NCBI RefSeq assembly: GCF_007829335.1
Contig: NZ_VIWO01000008.1
Location: 124,001 to 188,000, forward strand
Length of the DNA: 64,000 nucleotides
Direction of reading: 5' to 3'
Origin: Chitinophaga polysaccharea
Lineage (GTDB): Bacteria > Bacteroidota > Bacteroidia > Chitinophagales > Chitinophagaceae
The translations under genes and the position numbers were made by a program. Below, in pieces: positions 8,942-18,486 of the stretch; the stretch's first letter is position 1, and each line of letters starts with the position of its first letter. The notes beneath the pieces are model-generated. The model had not been told where the DNA came from. It worked only from the letters and a program-made list of their open reading frames with translations, and did no database searches.

Positions 8942-9610
8942 CTATAAATATTTTTTTTGTTGCAGTATACTTTTCCAGACAAGGTATCCGGCGCCTTTTA
9001 AATGCAGTCCATCGTTGGTATAATCGGTACTCAGCTTTCCTTCACTATCGCATAGGGCATCGTGCAAATTTACGTAGGTGTATCCCCGTTGTACCGCCAT
9101 GCGCTCCAGCTGCTGGTTAATAGCGGCAATTCGCGCCTCCTTGTGCTGGTGCCGGGCAAATTCCGTAAACTGATCATTGGTAGGCAGGATGCTTTGCACA
9201 TATAGTTTGGTTGCAGGCGACTCCCGGCGGATACGATCTACGATCTTCGCATAATTGCTGATAATCACACTGTCCGGCACGCCATTAGCCAGGTCGTTGA
9301 TACCGATCATGAGGAAGATCCGGGAAGGCTTACGGCGGGTGACTTCCGACAGCCGGTTTAAAATACCTGCGGTCATGTCGCCACTGATACCCCGGTTTTT
9401 GATCTTACAGTTTTTAAACAGATCTGCCCATTCTGCGATATCTGTAATACTATCTCCCAGGAAAATAATTTCGCCAGACTCCGTATCAGGGATCCCGTTA
9501 AACTGCGTTACCTTTTGCCGGTAATAGGTGCTGCCATAGGTACTATCGTACTGGGCGGCAGCGCTCAGCGGCGCCAGCAGCACTGCTGCCAATATCATGC
9601 GTTTCATCAT
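8942..9610 (-). CDS. Secreted SGNH/GDSL esterase (copy 1)
   Basis: The start is taken at the ATG at 9610 (222 aa), just past the stop of the symporter gene; an upstream TTG would overlap that gene. A signal peptide ends near residue 20 (APLSAAAQ). SGNH blocks are complete: FLGDSIT (Ser54), NRGISGD (Gly74), MIGINDL (Asn105) and NDGLHLKG (Asp and His). Such enzymes remove acyl groups such as O-acetyl esters from sugars. In this operon it probably deacylates the substrate in the periplasm before transport. It is a paralogue of the gene at 11550-12221. Confidence 0.85.
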   Translation of the reverse strand: MMKRMILAAVLLAPLSAAAQYDSTYGSTYYRQKVTQFNGIPDTESGEIIFLGDSITDIAEWADLFKNCKIKNRGISGDMTAGILNRLSEVTRRKPSRIFLMIGINDLANGVPDSVIISNYAKIVDRIRRESPATKLYVQSILPTNDQFTEFARHQHKEARIAAINQQLERMAVQRGYTYVNLHDALCDSEGKLSTDYTNDGLHLKGAGYLVWKSILQQKKYL

Positions 9611-9611
9611 A

Positions 9612-11528
9612 TTATTCCGTTTCAATAGCTATGGTGGCGGCTACCCGATGTTCCATATTCGTATTTTCTGCGGCGGTGATATGCAGGCGGTCGTACCAGG
9701 TAAACTTAAGTACCACCATACAAACCAACCATACACCCATGGCCAGGAAGCCTTTCTCAAAATAACCAAAAACAAAACAGATCGGCATAATCACCATACT
9801 CATTTGCCAGCAAATACCTACCAGTATATTGAGAAGATCCCATTTGAATTGCCGGTTAGGTACAAAGCTGGGATCTGCGGCCCTGGCCCAGCGGGCTACC
9901 GGCGTCCACCAGCCCCAGGGACGGGTGTTGGCGTAAAAACTGGTGAGCACCTGTTGACTGGGGGCAGGTGTGAGTAAACAACCCAGCACACTACCCGTCA
10001 TAGAAAATGCCAGGATAATGAAGAAGGAAATCAAGGTGCCGATACCGCTGCCAAATAAATCGGCGTACTGCGGGAAATAGGCCGTGGCCAATAATCCCAT
10101 GAGCTTAGGCACGAACGTGGCGGAGATAAGTCCGGTGAGCATGCCCGAAAAATAGCCATAGCCATTGAATCGCCACCATATCCATTTCAGCACATTGGCT
10201 GCGGCATAGCCGCCATAAAGAGCCGAAGAAATCCACAAGGTGAGAGAGCTGAGGGAATCGGCAAACAGGCCAAAAATGCAGCCCGTAAGGATTACCGCGA
10301 TAGAAGTAACATAGCTCCACTTCACGTAATGGGAAGGCGCCTCGTTGGGTTTAAAGTATTTTTTATAGAAATCATTGACTAAATAAGCAGGGGCCGCATT
10401 CACGAAAGCGGAAAATGTACTCATAAAAGAAGCCAGCAAGCCAGCCAGCACAACGCCTCTTACACCGGCGGGCAGGTAACCGCCCACCACTTTACTCAGT
10501 ATCACTTCAAAGTCGGGCTTTTGCTGCGCCTGCAATACGGGCATGAAATAGTTAATACCAATCAGCGTTAATGCGCTCACCATCATAAACAAGGGGATAT
10601 ACAATACCAGGTTGGTAAAACCGGTGAGCATAGCTGCTTCTTTGGGTTTCTTGGCACTGAGAATACGCTGCATATCAAAGCCGGGCACGGGGCCGGCGAG
10701 ACTCGAAAATACGCCTTTGGCAATCATCATCATTACCAATGCACCAAACCAGGTAAATCCATCTTCCGCCACTTTTTGGTTGGCCTGTGGAAAAGAATTA
10801 CTCCAGTTAACATCCAGCTTCCAGGATGGCCAGAAATTACTCCACCCTTCCGGCAAGCGATGATGCAACTCGGTGTAGTTCACATCATGTACGGCGTAAG
10901 TCACTACCAGCACGCAGCTCACCAACAAAATGCCATATTGCAGCACTTCAGTGGCCACTACGCTGTACATCCCTCCTTTTACAGTGTACAAAGTGGTCAG
11001 CGCCACAATGATCACGGCATAGGTTTGCTGACTGCTCAGCAAAGGATTCGACAGGTCCCAGGGTAAAATGGTAGCACTGAATTTACCGATGCCCACAAAT
11101 ACATATCCTATAAAACCGATGACACTTACGATAGCGAAAAGCACCACGATAATATGTGCCAGCCGGCCTCCCCGGTCATCGCCAAATCGTTTGATGATCC
11201 AATCGGCGCCAGTCATGGCATTACTTCGCCTGATCCAGATGGCCAAAAACACCATTACAAAAATCTGGTTCCAGATAGGCCATAGCCATGGCAGCCACGC
11301 CGCTTTGAAACCATACACAAAGAGCAGCGCCACATAAAAGGCGGTGCCGCTTACATCAAACATCCCGCTGCTATTGCTGAATCCCAGCCAGTACCATTTG
11401 ATATTATTATCTCCCAAAAAATAAGATTGAATATTTTTGGAAGCTTTCTTTGATATCCAGAATCCAAGCCCCACAATGACGGCCAGATAAAGAAAGATGA
11501 TCACAATGTCTATTGACGAGAGATTCAT
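9612..11528 (-). CDS. Sodium:solute symporter family (SSS) transporter
   Basis: A 638-residue membrane protein with about 13-15 helices. Helix 1 (DIVIIFLYLAVIVGLGFWISKK) and the SYFLGDNNIKWYWLGFSNSSGMFDVSGTAFY segment match SSS sugar/sialate symporters, including the unwound Ser/Asn-rich helix 1 expected at the substrate site. A charged loop (GDDRGG) and later helices follow. It is presumably the inner-membrane importer for the monosaccharide released by the operon's secreted enzymes, driven by sodium. It is flanked by the two SGNH esterase genes and no dedicated symporter lies elsewhere in the operon. Confidence 0.88.
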   Translation of the reverse strand: MNLSSIDIVIIFLYLAVIVGLGFWISKKASKNIQSYFLGDNNIKWYWLGFSNSSGMFDVSGTAFYVALLFVYGFKAAWLPWLWPIWNQIFVMVFLAIWIRRSNAMTGADWIIKRFGDDRGGRLAHIIVVLFAIVSVIGFIGYVFVGIGKFSATILPWDLSNPLLSSQQTYAVIIVALTTLYTVKGGMYSVVATEVLQYGILLVSCVLVVTYAVHDVNYTELHHRLPEGWSNFWPSWKLDVNWSNSFPQANQKVAEDGFTWFGALVMMMIAKGVFSSLAGPVPGFDMQRILSAKKPKEAAMLTGFTNLVLYIPLFMMVSALTLIGINYFMPVLQAQQKPDFEVILSKVVGGYLPAGVRGVVLAGLLASFMSTFSAFVNAAPAYLVNDFYKKYFKPNEAPSHYVKWSYVTSIAVILTGCIFGLFADSLSSLTLWISSALYGGYAAANVLKWIWWRFNGYGYFSGMLTGLISATFVPKLMGLLATAYFPQYADLFGSGIGTLISFFIILAFSMTGSVLGCLLTPAPSQQVLTSFYANTRPWGWWTPVARWARAADPSFVPNRQFKWDLLNILVGICWQMSMVIMPICFVFGYFEKGFLAMGVWLVCMVVLKFTWYDRLHITAAENTNMEHRVAATIAIETE

Positions 11529-11549
11529 GTTCTGCTATTGATAAATGAA

Positions 11550-12221
11550 TTAAATTAATCGTTGTTGTTTCAGCACCTGTACCCATTTCAGGTAGCCTTC
11601 CCCGGAAAGGTGCAGCCCATCGTACGTATAGCGGGCATCCATTTGCCCGGTATTATCGAGCAGTGCATCATACACATTTACAAAGGCTACCTGTAAACCA
11701 GCCGCCATCTCTTTGAGCCCGGCATTGAGCGCAATAATCTGTTCGTTGGTGCCGGTATAGTACTGGCGTCCTATCAGCTGATTATTGATAGGTAATACAC
11801 TCTGTACAAAAATGCGGGTACCGGGAGAAGCCGTCTGCACGGCGCTGACAATGCGGCGATAAGTAGCCACGATGGCTGCTGCCGGCATATGCTTGTTGAG
11901 ATCGTTGGTACCCACGAGAATAAACAACTTCGCTGGACAATGCCGGGTCACTTCATCTACCCGGGCCAGCAAGCCATTGGTATTATCGCCGGCAATCCCC
12001 CTGTTCAGGATGTTGGCCTTTCCCAGAAACTCGCACCAGTCGCCCCACTGCGTAATACTATCTCCAAAAAATATTACCGGTTTTTTAGCTACCGGCAATT
12101 GCCGGAAGTAAGCCGTACGGCTGTCGTACAAATAATTATGATAGCTGGAATCCTGCGCCAGCAGTGGCATTGAACCACCTATACATGCCAGTAGCAACAA
12201 AGGAATACTTTTTAATGTCAT
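11550..12221 (-). CDS. Secreted SGNH/GDSL esterase (copy 2)
   Basis: A 223-residue paralogue of the SGNH gene at 8942-9610. The signal peptide is MTLKSIPLLLLACIGGSMPLLAQ-like, with cleavage near residue 23. Catalytic blocks are FFGDSIT (Ser55), NRGIAGDN, LVGTNDL and YDGLHLSG. The two copies differ throughout and share the tandem layout around the symporter, so they may act on two different acyl positions or linkages of the same sugar. It ends 22 bp before the symporter start. Confidence 0.85.
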   Translation of the reverse strand: MTLKSIPLLLLACIGGSMPLLAQDSSYHNYLYDSRTAYFRQLPVAKKPVIFFGDSITQWGDWCEFLGKANILNRGIAGDNTNGLLARVDEVTRHCPAKLFILVGTNDLNKHMPAAAIVATYRRIVSAVQTASPGTRIFVQSVLPINNQLIGRQYYTGTNEQIIALNAGLKEMAAGLQVAFVNVYDALLDNTGQMDARYTYDGLHLSGEGYLKWVQVLKQQRLI

Positions 12222-12227
12222 ATCGTT

Positions 12228-13607
12228 TTATGTTTTCCAATACCATTGCCGGCGGGTAAACCAGGCGGCAAGGGCGGTAACCAAACCAGTAAACAAAAAT
12301 CCCCTTAACACACCGGTAGCTGCCTGCTGCCCCATGGCGTCAAAAAAACGGATAACACCGGTGAGCTGCAACAGCGGTAATAGCAACAGGTTGCCCGCAA
12401 CATAGGCCACCATTGGATTACGACCGGTAACAGACAGGTAATGGATGATGATTTGCCCTACCTTACTGTATTGCAAGGCGTACAGGATAATTAATACCAG
12501 GAAGGCAAGGCCGGTAGTAACAAAGTAATAGCTAAACGTGGCGGGATCTTTCTTTATGCCGCCCTCAAATGATTCAAAGCACAGTCCCAGTACAACAAGA
12601 TAAGCACCCGTTTGCAAAAAAAGATATAATAACTGAAAATGTTCCCGGCGGAGACTTGCTACCGCCAGATAGCAGAGCAGCAATCCTCCCAGTGTAGCCA
12701 CCATGTTAGTGGTAGTATACCGGCCAAACAACAGGCATACATTACATAGCAGTACTGCCGCTGCAAAATTACCTGCCAGCCGTATCCGGACTATCTCGCC
12801 AGCATCAGGCACTTTGGTGGCTGCACCGTATTGCAGCATCCAGTCACCAGCCAGTGTGCCGGGCAATAGGATAAACAGGTATTTCAGAAAGCCTGCCTGG
12901 TACATCCAGGGCAGCGGCGACGAGTGCAGCCAGGTATAACACCAGTTGCCCGGTTGCGCTCCACCCAGGTAAATACCCGCCAGCAAAGGCAATAATGCCA
13001 GTCGCCACAGCGGATGATTCCTCGTAATATACCACCAGCAAATACCCGCAAAAGATACATTGGCCAGTATCAGGATAATGATATCACTGTTGTATAGGGA
13101 AAATCCCTTGTTGTCTTCAAAAGGCAACACATATAACAACACCGCTGTTACCACGATGGCTGTCCCCTTGAGGATACGCCATAAACGGCTGCCAGCCGGC
13201 GGCTGAAAAAATAAAACAAACAGCAGCCCGAAAGCCAGGATGGCAACCGCATACCCCGTGGTACCCGGCGCTGCATGGGCCATTTGCCGGGAAAAGAGGG
13301 CAAAGAATACCAACAGCAGGTAACGTTTTACTGCAAGCCCCACTATAGCCGGAAAGCCTGCTTTTTCCTGTATTCTTTTTTTGAGAGATAAGGGAATGGC
13401 AGCACCCATGCTGAACAGGAAGAATGGAAATACGAGGTCTACCCAACTGATACCGGGCAACTGCGGATTGAACTGATGTGCAGGAGGTGGCTCCTGCGCA
13501 TGATACATCCAGGCAGGCAGTATCCCGAAGGCAATACTACCTGCCAGTACCATTCCGAAAATGGCCAACCCTCTTAAAGCGTCCAGGCTCTGATTACGTT
13601 GCTTCAT
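12228..13607 (-). CDS. DUF5009 acetyltransferase-like membrane protein
   Basis: A 459-residue polytopic membrane protein starting RNQSLDALRGLAIFGMVLAGSI, with a GISWVDLVFPFFLFSMGAAIPLSL segment. This is the DUF5009/DUF1624 group related to heparan-alpha-glucosaminide N-acetyltransferase, which moves acetyl groups from cytosolic acetyl-CoA to amino sugars across the membrane. The expected basic and aromatic residues of helix 1 are present. In this operon it suggests an amino sugar or N-acyl sugar as substrate. The reaction here is inferred from family and context. It starts 4 bp after the stop of the GHL10 gene. Confidence 0.8.
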   Translation of the reverse strand: MKQRNQSLDALRGLAIFGMVLAGSIAFGILPAWMYHAQEPPPAHQFNPQLPGISWVDLVFPFFLFSMGAAIPLSLKKRIQEKAGFPAIVGLAVKRYLLLVFFALFSRQMAHAAPGTTGYAVAILAFGLLFVLFFQPPAGSRLWRILKGTAIVVTAVLLYVLPFEDNKGFSLYNSDIIILILANVSFAGICWWYITRNHPLWRLALLPLLAGIYLGGAQPGNWCYTWLHSSPLPWMYQAGFLKYLFILLPGTLAGDWMLQYGAATKVPDAGEIVRIRLAGNFAAAVLLCNVCLLFGRYTTTNMVATLGGLLLCYLAVASLRREHFQLLYLFLQTGAYLVVLGLCFESFEGGIKKDPATFSYYFVTTGLAFLVLIILYALQYSKVGQIIIHYLSVTGRNPMVAYVAGNLLLLPLLQLTGVIRFFDAMGQQAATGVLRGFLFTGLVTALAAWFTRRQWYWKT

Positions 13608-13611
13608 AGAT

Positions 13612-15015
13612 CTATGGCTGTAATCCGGCCTTTACTTCATCCCACAATGGCACGCCCATATGATTGTACTGCGGCGCATATAAGTGTACCAGGTCAAAGA
13701 TCATGACACCGGAAGTTTTAGACAGGATCAGTTTAATTGCTTTACGGATATCAGATTTATTGTTCCACACGGTATTACCGGCGTCGATACTACCTACCAG
13801 CGGCACTTTGTTCTTGGTCACATAACGGCCCCCATTCAGGGAACCTTCCAGGCTCCACCAGTTGTAGGTCAACCCCGCTGTAGCAGGGTTGTCTGCCAGC
13901 ATGATCTGTGCATAATAGTTACCTGTCATCAGCAGCCCCAGCTCATCGGCATAACCGTAATCTTTGGTTTGCGGATAGGCCCAGTCCATACGAAGTACGG
14001 GGTCGTTAAACGGATCATATTTCTGACTGGCCCAGTTAACACCTACCGGGTAATAATCGCCGTACCAGCCGCCCACATAGGCGCCAAACAGGGCATCTGC
14101 ACGGGTAGCCTTGATAGCGGCATGTGCTTTCTTCACAAAGTTGTAGATCACGCTCATACGATAGGCCAGCCAGCGTTTGTAATATTTGCCGGTAGCAGCG
14201 GGTATGGTTTGCCCGTTTTCCTGCTTCCAGGAAGAAACGATGTCGGTTGGAAAGCTCATGAAATTGGCGTTCTGGTCGTTGAACACGTCTTTCAGGTATT
14301 GCACAAACTGTGTTTTGCTATAGTCAGAAAAATCTGCATCGATATTGGCGTAACGGGCATAGTCGAGGATAACCCCATCTACCGGGTATTTAGTCACTAT
14401 CTCTTTCAGGATATTGATAATGCGGTCCTGCACTTCCGGATAGGCAGGGTTCACAAAGCCTGGGCGGCCCGTTTCCGTGATGGGTACCCGTTTACCACTG
14501 GCGTCGCATACGATGGCCTGGTATTTATTTTTGAACACATCATCTTCGAAAACGGCGCCGGTTTTGGTATCGTTATCTCCTTCTACGAAAGTCATCACGG
14601 AGGCATATACTTTCATCTTCCTTTCTTTGGCAGTTTTCACCATAAAGTCGAGGTAATCTACACCAGCGGGTAGCGATTTTCCGTTGTGACTGGCCACTTT
14701 GCTGGTATAGGCGCTGGGGAAAACGGTATGCCCGGATGATTCTTTTACATCTACCACCAATGCGGTGATACCAATTTGTTGTAATGTATCCAGTGTTTTA
14801 CGGATAGCCGGCGTATCATTAAACCGGCCATAGGTGCCAAATACGTTGGCGTTTAAATCTATCCACACAATCGCTTCCTTTTTACCCCCGGGCGTTACCA
14901 GGGTATCGGTGCCCTCATCGGGCTCTACGACTGGCGTGGTGTTATTATTTTTCTTACATCCGGCTATGGCCAGCAACAGCAGCAACAGCGCAGGAATGAT
15001 ATGTATTTTTTTCAT
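13612..15015 (-). CDS. GHL10/DUF187-like glycosidase lipoprotein
   Basis: A 467-residue lipoprotein (LLLLLLAIAGCKK, lipobox Cys20). The catalytic domain starts at about residue 45 (EAIVWIDLNANVFGTYGRFND) and runs as a TIM barrel with GITALVVDVKESSGHTVFPS, MKVYASVMTF, YPEVQDRIINILKEIV and VDGVILDYARY. This pattern fits the glycosyl-hydrolase-like 10 family (PF02638). Asp and Glu candidates are present in the VVDVKE and LDYARY strands, but the catalytic residues are not certain. It is likely surface- or periplasm-anchored and may cleave the polymer recognised by the SusC/D pair. The polysaccharide is unknown. Confidence 0.78.
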   Translation of the reverse strand: MKKIHIIPALLLLLLAIAGCKKNNNTTPVVEPDEGTDTLVTPGGKKEAIVWIDLNANVFGTYGRFNDTPAIRKTLDTLQQIGITALVVDVKESSGHTVFPSAYTSKVASHNGKSLPAGVDYLDFMVKTAKERKMKVYASVMTFVEGDNDTKTGAVFEDDVFKNKYQAIVCDASGKRVPITETGRPGFVNPAYPEVQDRIINILKEIVTKYPVDGVILDYARYANIDADFSDYSKTQFVQYLKDVFNDQNANFMSFPTDIVSSWKQENGQTIPAATGKYYKRWLAYRMSVIYNFVKKAHAAIKATRADALFGAYVGGWYGDYYPVGVNWASQKYDPFNDPVLRMDWAYPQTKDYGYADELGLLMTGNYYAQIMLADNPATAGLTYNWWSLEGSLNGGRYVTKNKVPLVGSIDAGNTVWNNKSDIRKAIKLILSKTSGVMIFDLVHLYAPQYNHMGVPLWDEVKAGLQP

Positions 15016-15072
15016 GAGGCAGTGCTTTTTAAAAACCGGGGCATAGGATGCGCTATGCTCCGGAAAGGGTGA

Positions 15073-16749
15073 TTAATAGGTGGTCAGTTCATATCCGATG
15101 ATTCCCACGTTGGTCAGCAACATATAAATGTAGGCGCTGGACCTGTCGGGCGCAAAAGACACGCACACATCACCGGTACCGTTGCCATTGTCGGCCGCGC
15201 CGCCAATAGACTCGGAGTTGAATACGTTGAATGCACCATAGGCCGGGTTGGCGGGCGACATGCTCACCGCCGCCGGATCGGTGACATCAAACAGGGCGAT
15301 ATTGCCATTGTTGAGACTCCAGGAGTTGTACTTCAAAAAGGCCAGGTAGTTGGCGCCGTTGAAGTTGAAATATACAGATGGCGCATGGAAAATATAGCCG
15401 GCAGCGTCGGTATTGAAAGCGGCGATACGGGCGTTGCTGCCTCCATTTACCATCGCTATTTCACTGCCGTAGTTCATGAAATAAGTACTGGAGAAAGAAG
15501 CCGCTGTAGGTAACGCATCGGCCAGGTAACCCACATTATCGGTGCCTTTGTAGGTAGCCACCACCGGCGCTGCATTTACATCCGGCGTGTTAGCGGCATT
15601 CACAATTTTACCATTGTGGATACGCCATTTGTAGATGTCGGCGGTTTGAGAGGCGGTAGCATAGATGACCGCATCTTTATACAGATCTCCGTAGATACGT
15701 ACCCGTCGGCCTACACCTGCCCAGGCGGTGTTATTGCTCCACTCCAGGATTTTTTCCGGCGCCGGGTCAGTAGCGCTTTTCCAGCGGTACAGCGTAAATT
15801 TATCATTCAGTGCTGCAAAGCTGGCGCCTACCAATGCTCCCATGGAATCGTTCTGCATCTGGAAGGAATAGAAATTGCTGACCGGCAACGGCATATCCTG
15901 TACGTAGTTACCGGTAGTGCGGTTAAACAGGCGCAATTTCGACGGGTTGGTATTGCTCACCACCACCAGGTAGTCGCCGCTCACCGCCATACTGGTTTCG
16001 GTGTAGTTGGTGCTGATACCGCCACCACCGGAGGCAGCCCCCAGCTTCACAAACAGCTTGCGGGTAATACCAATACCATAAGGTTTCTTCACCGGCGGCA
16101 TTACTTTCAGCGTGTATTGTTTTACGATGCCATCTATACTTTTTACCGTAAAGGGTACGGGGTTGGAAAGATTCACCGTAGCGCCATCGGCAATAGAGGC
16201 GGTAGAGTGACTGTTGACCGTTACGCTCACCTGTGCCTTCGATACATCTACACCAGGCAGCACGTAAAAGATCACGTCATTATCTTTTATCACGGCTTCC
16301 ACTTCTGTGTCGGCGCCATCGAGCAGGTAGTGCATGGTAGCTTTTTTCACACTCACATCCCCTACTTTTTTCGCTACTACCACCAGCTTGCTTTTCTGGC
16401 CGGTGCCACCGGTAATTTCCAGGTTAATGGGTTTAGACATATCCATCAGTGTACCGATCGCAGGGCGCATTACGGCGTCAAGCGGCAGGTTGGCACGTAA
16501 TATCAATTTGTGGATATCCGTTTCGTTATCTGATTCTACCGGGTAGAAATAAGGCACTTCAATAAATGCGCTGTCTTTGGCTGTATTGTATACCGGTTCA
16601 AAGGTAGCGTCTTTTACACCGGGCAATTCCAGCCAGATCGACTGCGGCTTGCTGTCTTCTTTCGGAAAGATGGGTTCCGGCTTGTGGCAGGCGGCGAGCG
16701 CCATGCCTAACCCCATGATGATTGCAGGTACTTGATATATATTTCGCAT
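15073..16749 (-). CDS. DUF5018-type surface lipoprotein
   Basis: The ATG at 16749 gives a 558-residue lipoprotein (MGLGMALAAC, lipobox Cys21); a TTG two codons upstream is less likely. Residues about 30-210 contain two repeats of Ig-like DUF5018-type sequence (SIWLELPGVKDATFEP..., then VSVKKATMHYLLDGAD...). The remaining 340 residues look like a beta-propeller (repeated strands such as GNYVQDMPLPVSNFYSF, AALNDKFTLYRW and VGYLADALPTAASFS), possibly the DUF4623 type. No catalytic motif is visible. Its place directly after SusD suggests an accessory glycan-binding protein on the cell surface. Confidence 0.72.
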   Translation of the reverse strand: MRNIYQVPAIIMGLGMALAACHKPEPIFPKEDSKPQSIWLELPGVKDATFEPVYNTAKDSAFIEVPYFYPVESDNETDIHKLILRANLPLDAVMRPAIGTLMDMSKPINLEITGGTGQKSKLVVVAKKVGDVSVKKATMHYLLDGADTEVEAVIKDNDVIFYVLPGVDVSKAQVSVTVNSHSTASIADGATVNLSNPVPFTVKSIDGIVKQYTLKVMPPVKKPYGIGITRKLFVKLGAASGGGGISTNYTETSMAVSGDYLVVVSNTNPSKLRLFNRTTGNYVQDMPLPVSNFYSFQMQNDSMGALVGASFAALNDKFTLYRWKSATDPAPEKILEWSNNTAWAGVGRRVRIYGDLYKDAVIYATASQTADIYKWRIHNGKIVNAANTPDVNAAPVVATYKGTDNVGYLADALPTAASFSSTYFMNYGSEIAMVNGGSNARIAAFNTDAAGYIFHAPSVYFNFNGANYLAFLKYNSWSLNNGNIALFDVTDPAAVSMSPANPAYGAFNVFNSESIGGAADNGNGTGDVCVSFAPDRSSAYIYMLLTNVGIIGYELTTY

Positions 16750-16779
16750 GTACAAATCATTTATTGTTACACATAGCTG

Positions 16780-18468
16780 TTACCAGCCCTGAATTTGTTT
16801 CATTGCCGGGTTGTTCACAATTTCGGTTTGTGTGATCGGCATGTAGTAGAAAGAGGTTGGGAAATAACGGTTTTCCTTGTCGCAGTCTACTTCCGTATAA
16901 TCGAAACCGCTACCATTGGCTGTTACTTTATGCCCGTGGAAACGCACATTGTTTAATACGATATGCGCTTTACGCCAGCGGCGCAGGTCCCAGTAACGGT
17001 GGCCTTCAAAGGCCAGTTCCACTTTACGTTCATGCTCAATGGCAGCCATCATGGCTTCCGGCGTAGCGGCAGGCGTACCGGGCAGGCCTACCCTGGATCT
17101 TACCTTATTCAGGGAGGTTTTGGCTTCTGTTATTTTGCCCAGTTTGGTCAGTGCCTCTGCATGTATCAGTAGTATTTCTGCATAGCGCATTTCTACCCAG
17201 GGCTGGTTGCTGTTGAGCACCAGGATATCGGTGTTGGTTTCGTCCAGCATTTTACGCTGGTAATAGCCGGTCACCGTTTTACGTGGATCGCTGTTTACTT
17301 TAAAATCGATGTAGCCTTCCTTATCATCATCGGGCGTAGTGTTAACATGTCTGCCTTTCCAGGAAGCGCCGTTATAAATAACGGAGGCATAGAACCGCGG
17401 CTCTCTGCCGGCATATGGATCTGCTTTCATATCGGCTTCTGACCAGGAAAACCTGCGGCCATCGGCCATTTCATATTCATTCACCAGCTCGGCAGTTGGT
17501 ACGCCGGTAGCGCCGCCACCAGCTACATCTGCCGGGGGTGAGAAGAAGAAGTCCAGCTGATGCGTAACGCCCGGGCGTTGATAATACACGGCAAAGATGG
17601 ATTCTTTACTGTTGTTGTTCAGAAATGCTTTGGCATAATCTGTTTCCAGGTCGTAGATACCCAGTCCGATTACCGCTGCAGCAGCATCTGCCGCGTGTTG
17701 ATAGTACTCCGTTTTCTTAGAAGAAGGAACACCGGTGAGCGGATCTTTATTAAATTGTTTGTTGTCGTACTCCGCTACCGACGCAGCGTATAACCATGCC
17801 CGTGAGAGCAGTCCATAGGCAGCGCCCTGGGTAACTCTTCCCTTCTGTGCCGCAGGCCATTCTTTCGGTAAATGCTGGGCAGCGAAACTGAGGTCTGCGG
17901 CGATGAAGTTCCATACCTCCTCTTCGCTGGAGCGGGCGCGATTTTTATCGGCAGGGAGTTTATCCATGATGATCACGCTTCCGTTGATACGCGCCAGCCA
18001 GAAGTAGTTGTAGGCACGCAGGTAGCGGGCTTCTGCTTCGAACTGTACTTTTTGCTGATCGGTGAGTTTGCTATACAGCTGCATACCATTCAGAAACTCG
18101 TTGATACGACGAATATTGCCGTAGGCGTCGTCCCAGACAGAGATGCTGGGGGAAGCCGCATTCACCTGTCCGGGATTATAAGCCAGCCTGTTCACTGTTC
18201 CATTTCCCATGGAATTGGATGTATATTTTTCGATATCAGTAAATGCATCGGTAGCGTTGCTGTAGCCAATGGGAAACTGACCGAAAGCATAAGTTTTAAA
18301 CTGATCGTACAAACCGTACATGTACAGGTCTACGTTGGCGGCATCTTTCCAGATAGCCGCGTCGGAGTAACGGTCGCCGGGCATACCATCCAGCTTGCAG
18401 GACTGTACACTGCCTGCCAGCGCCAGCAGCAGTAAGGCCGTTTTTATATGAGTGCGTAGTGTAGTCAT
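16780..18468 (-). CDS. SusD/RagB family glycan-binding lipoprotein
   Basis: A 562-residue lipoprotein (LALAGSVQSC, lipobox Cys24). The SusD hallmarks are present: an N-terminal TPR-like region with EAEARYLRAYNYFWLARI, AYGLLSRAWLYAA, and the C-terminal WVEMRYAEILLIHAEAL, VRSRVGLPG and ERKVELAFEGHRYWDLRRW motifs. It forms the lid of the SusC transporter encoded just upstream and binds the target oligosaccharide on the cell surface. Spacing to SusC is 18 bp, as usual for these pairs. The ligand is not predictable from sequence. Confidence 0.93.
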   Translation of the reverse strand: MTTLRTHIKTALLLLALAGSVQSCKLDGMPGDRYSDAAIWKDAANVDLYMYGLYDQFKTYAFGQFPIGYSNATDAFTDIEKYTSNSMGNGTVNRLAYNPGQVNAASPSISVWDDAYGNIRRINEFLNGMQLYSKLTDQQKVQFEAEARYLRAYNYFWLARINGSVIIMDKLPADKNRARSSEEEVWNFIAADLSFAAQHLPKEWPAAQKGRVTQGAAYGLLSRAWLYAASVAEYDNKQFNKDPLTGVPSSKKTEYYQHAADAAAAVIGLGIYDLETDYAKAFLNNNSKESIFAVYYQRPGVTHQLDFFFSPPADVAGGGATGVPTAELVNEYEMADGRRFSWSEADMKADPYAGREPRFYASVIYNGASWKGRHVNTTPDDDKEGYIDFKVNSDPRKTVTGYYQRKMLDETNTDILVLNSNQPWVEMRYAEILLIHAEALTKLGKITEAKTSLNKVRSRVGLPGTPAATPEAMMAAIEHERKVELAFEGHRYWDLRRWRKAHIVLNNVRFHGHKVTANGSGFDYTEVDCDKENRYFPTSFYYMPITQTEIVNNPAMKQIQGW

Positions 18469-18486
18469 AAGTAATAGCTTTTCCGT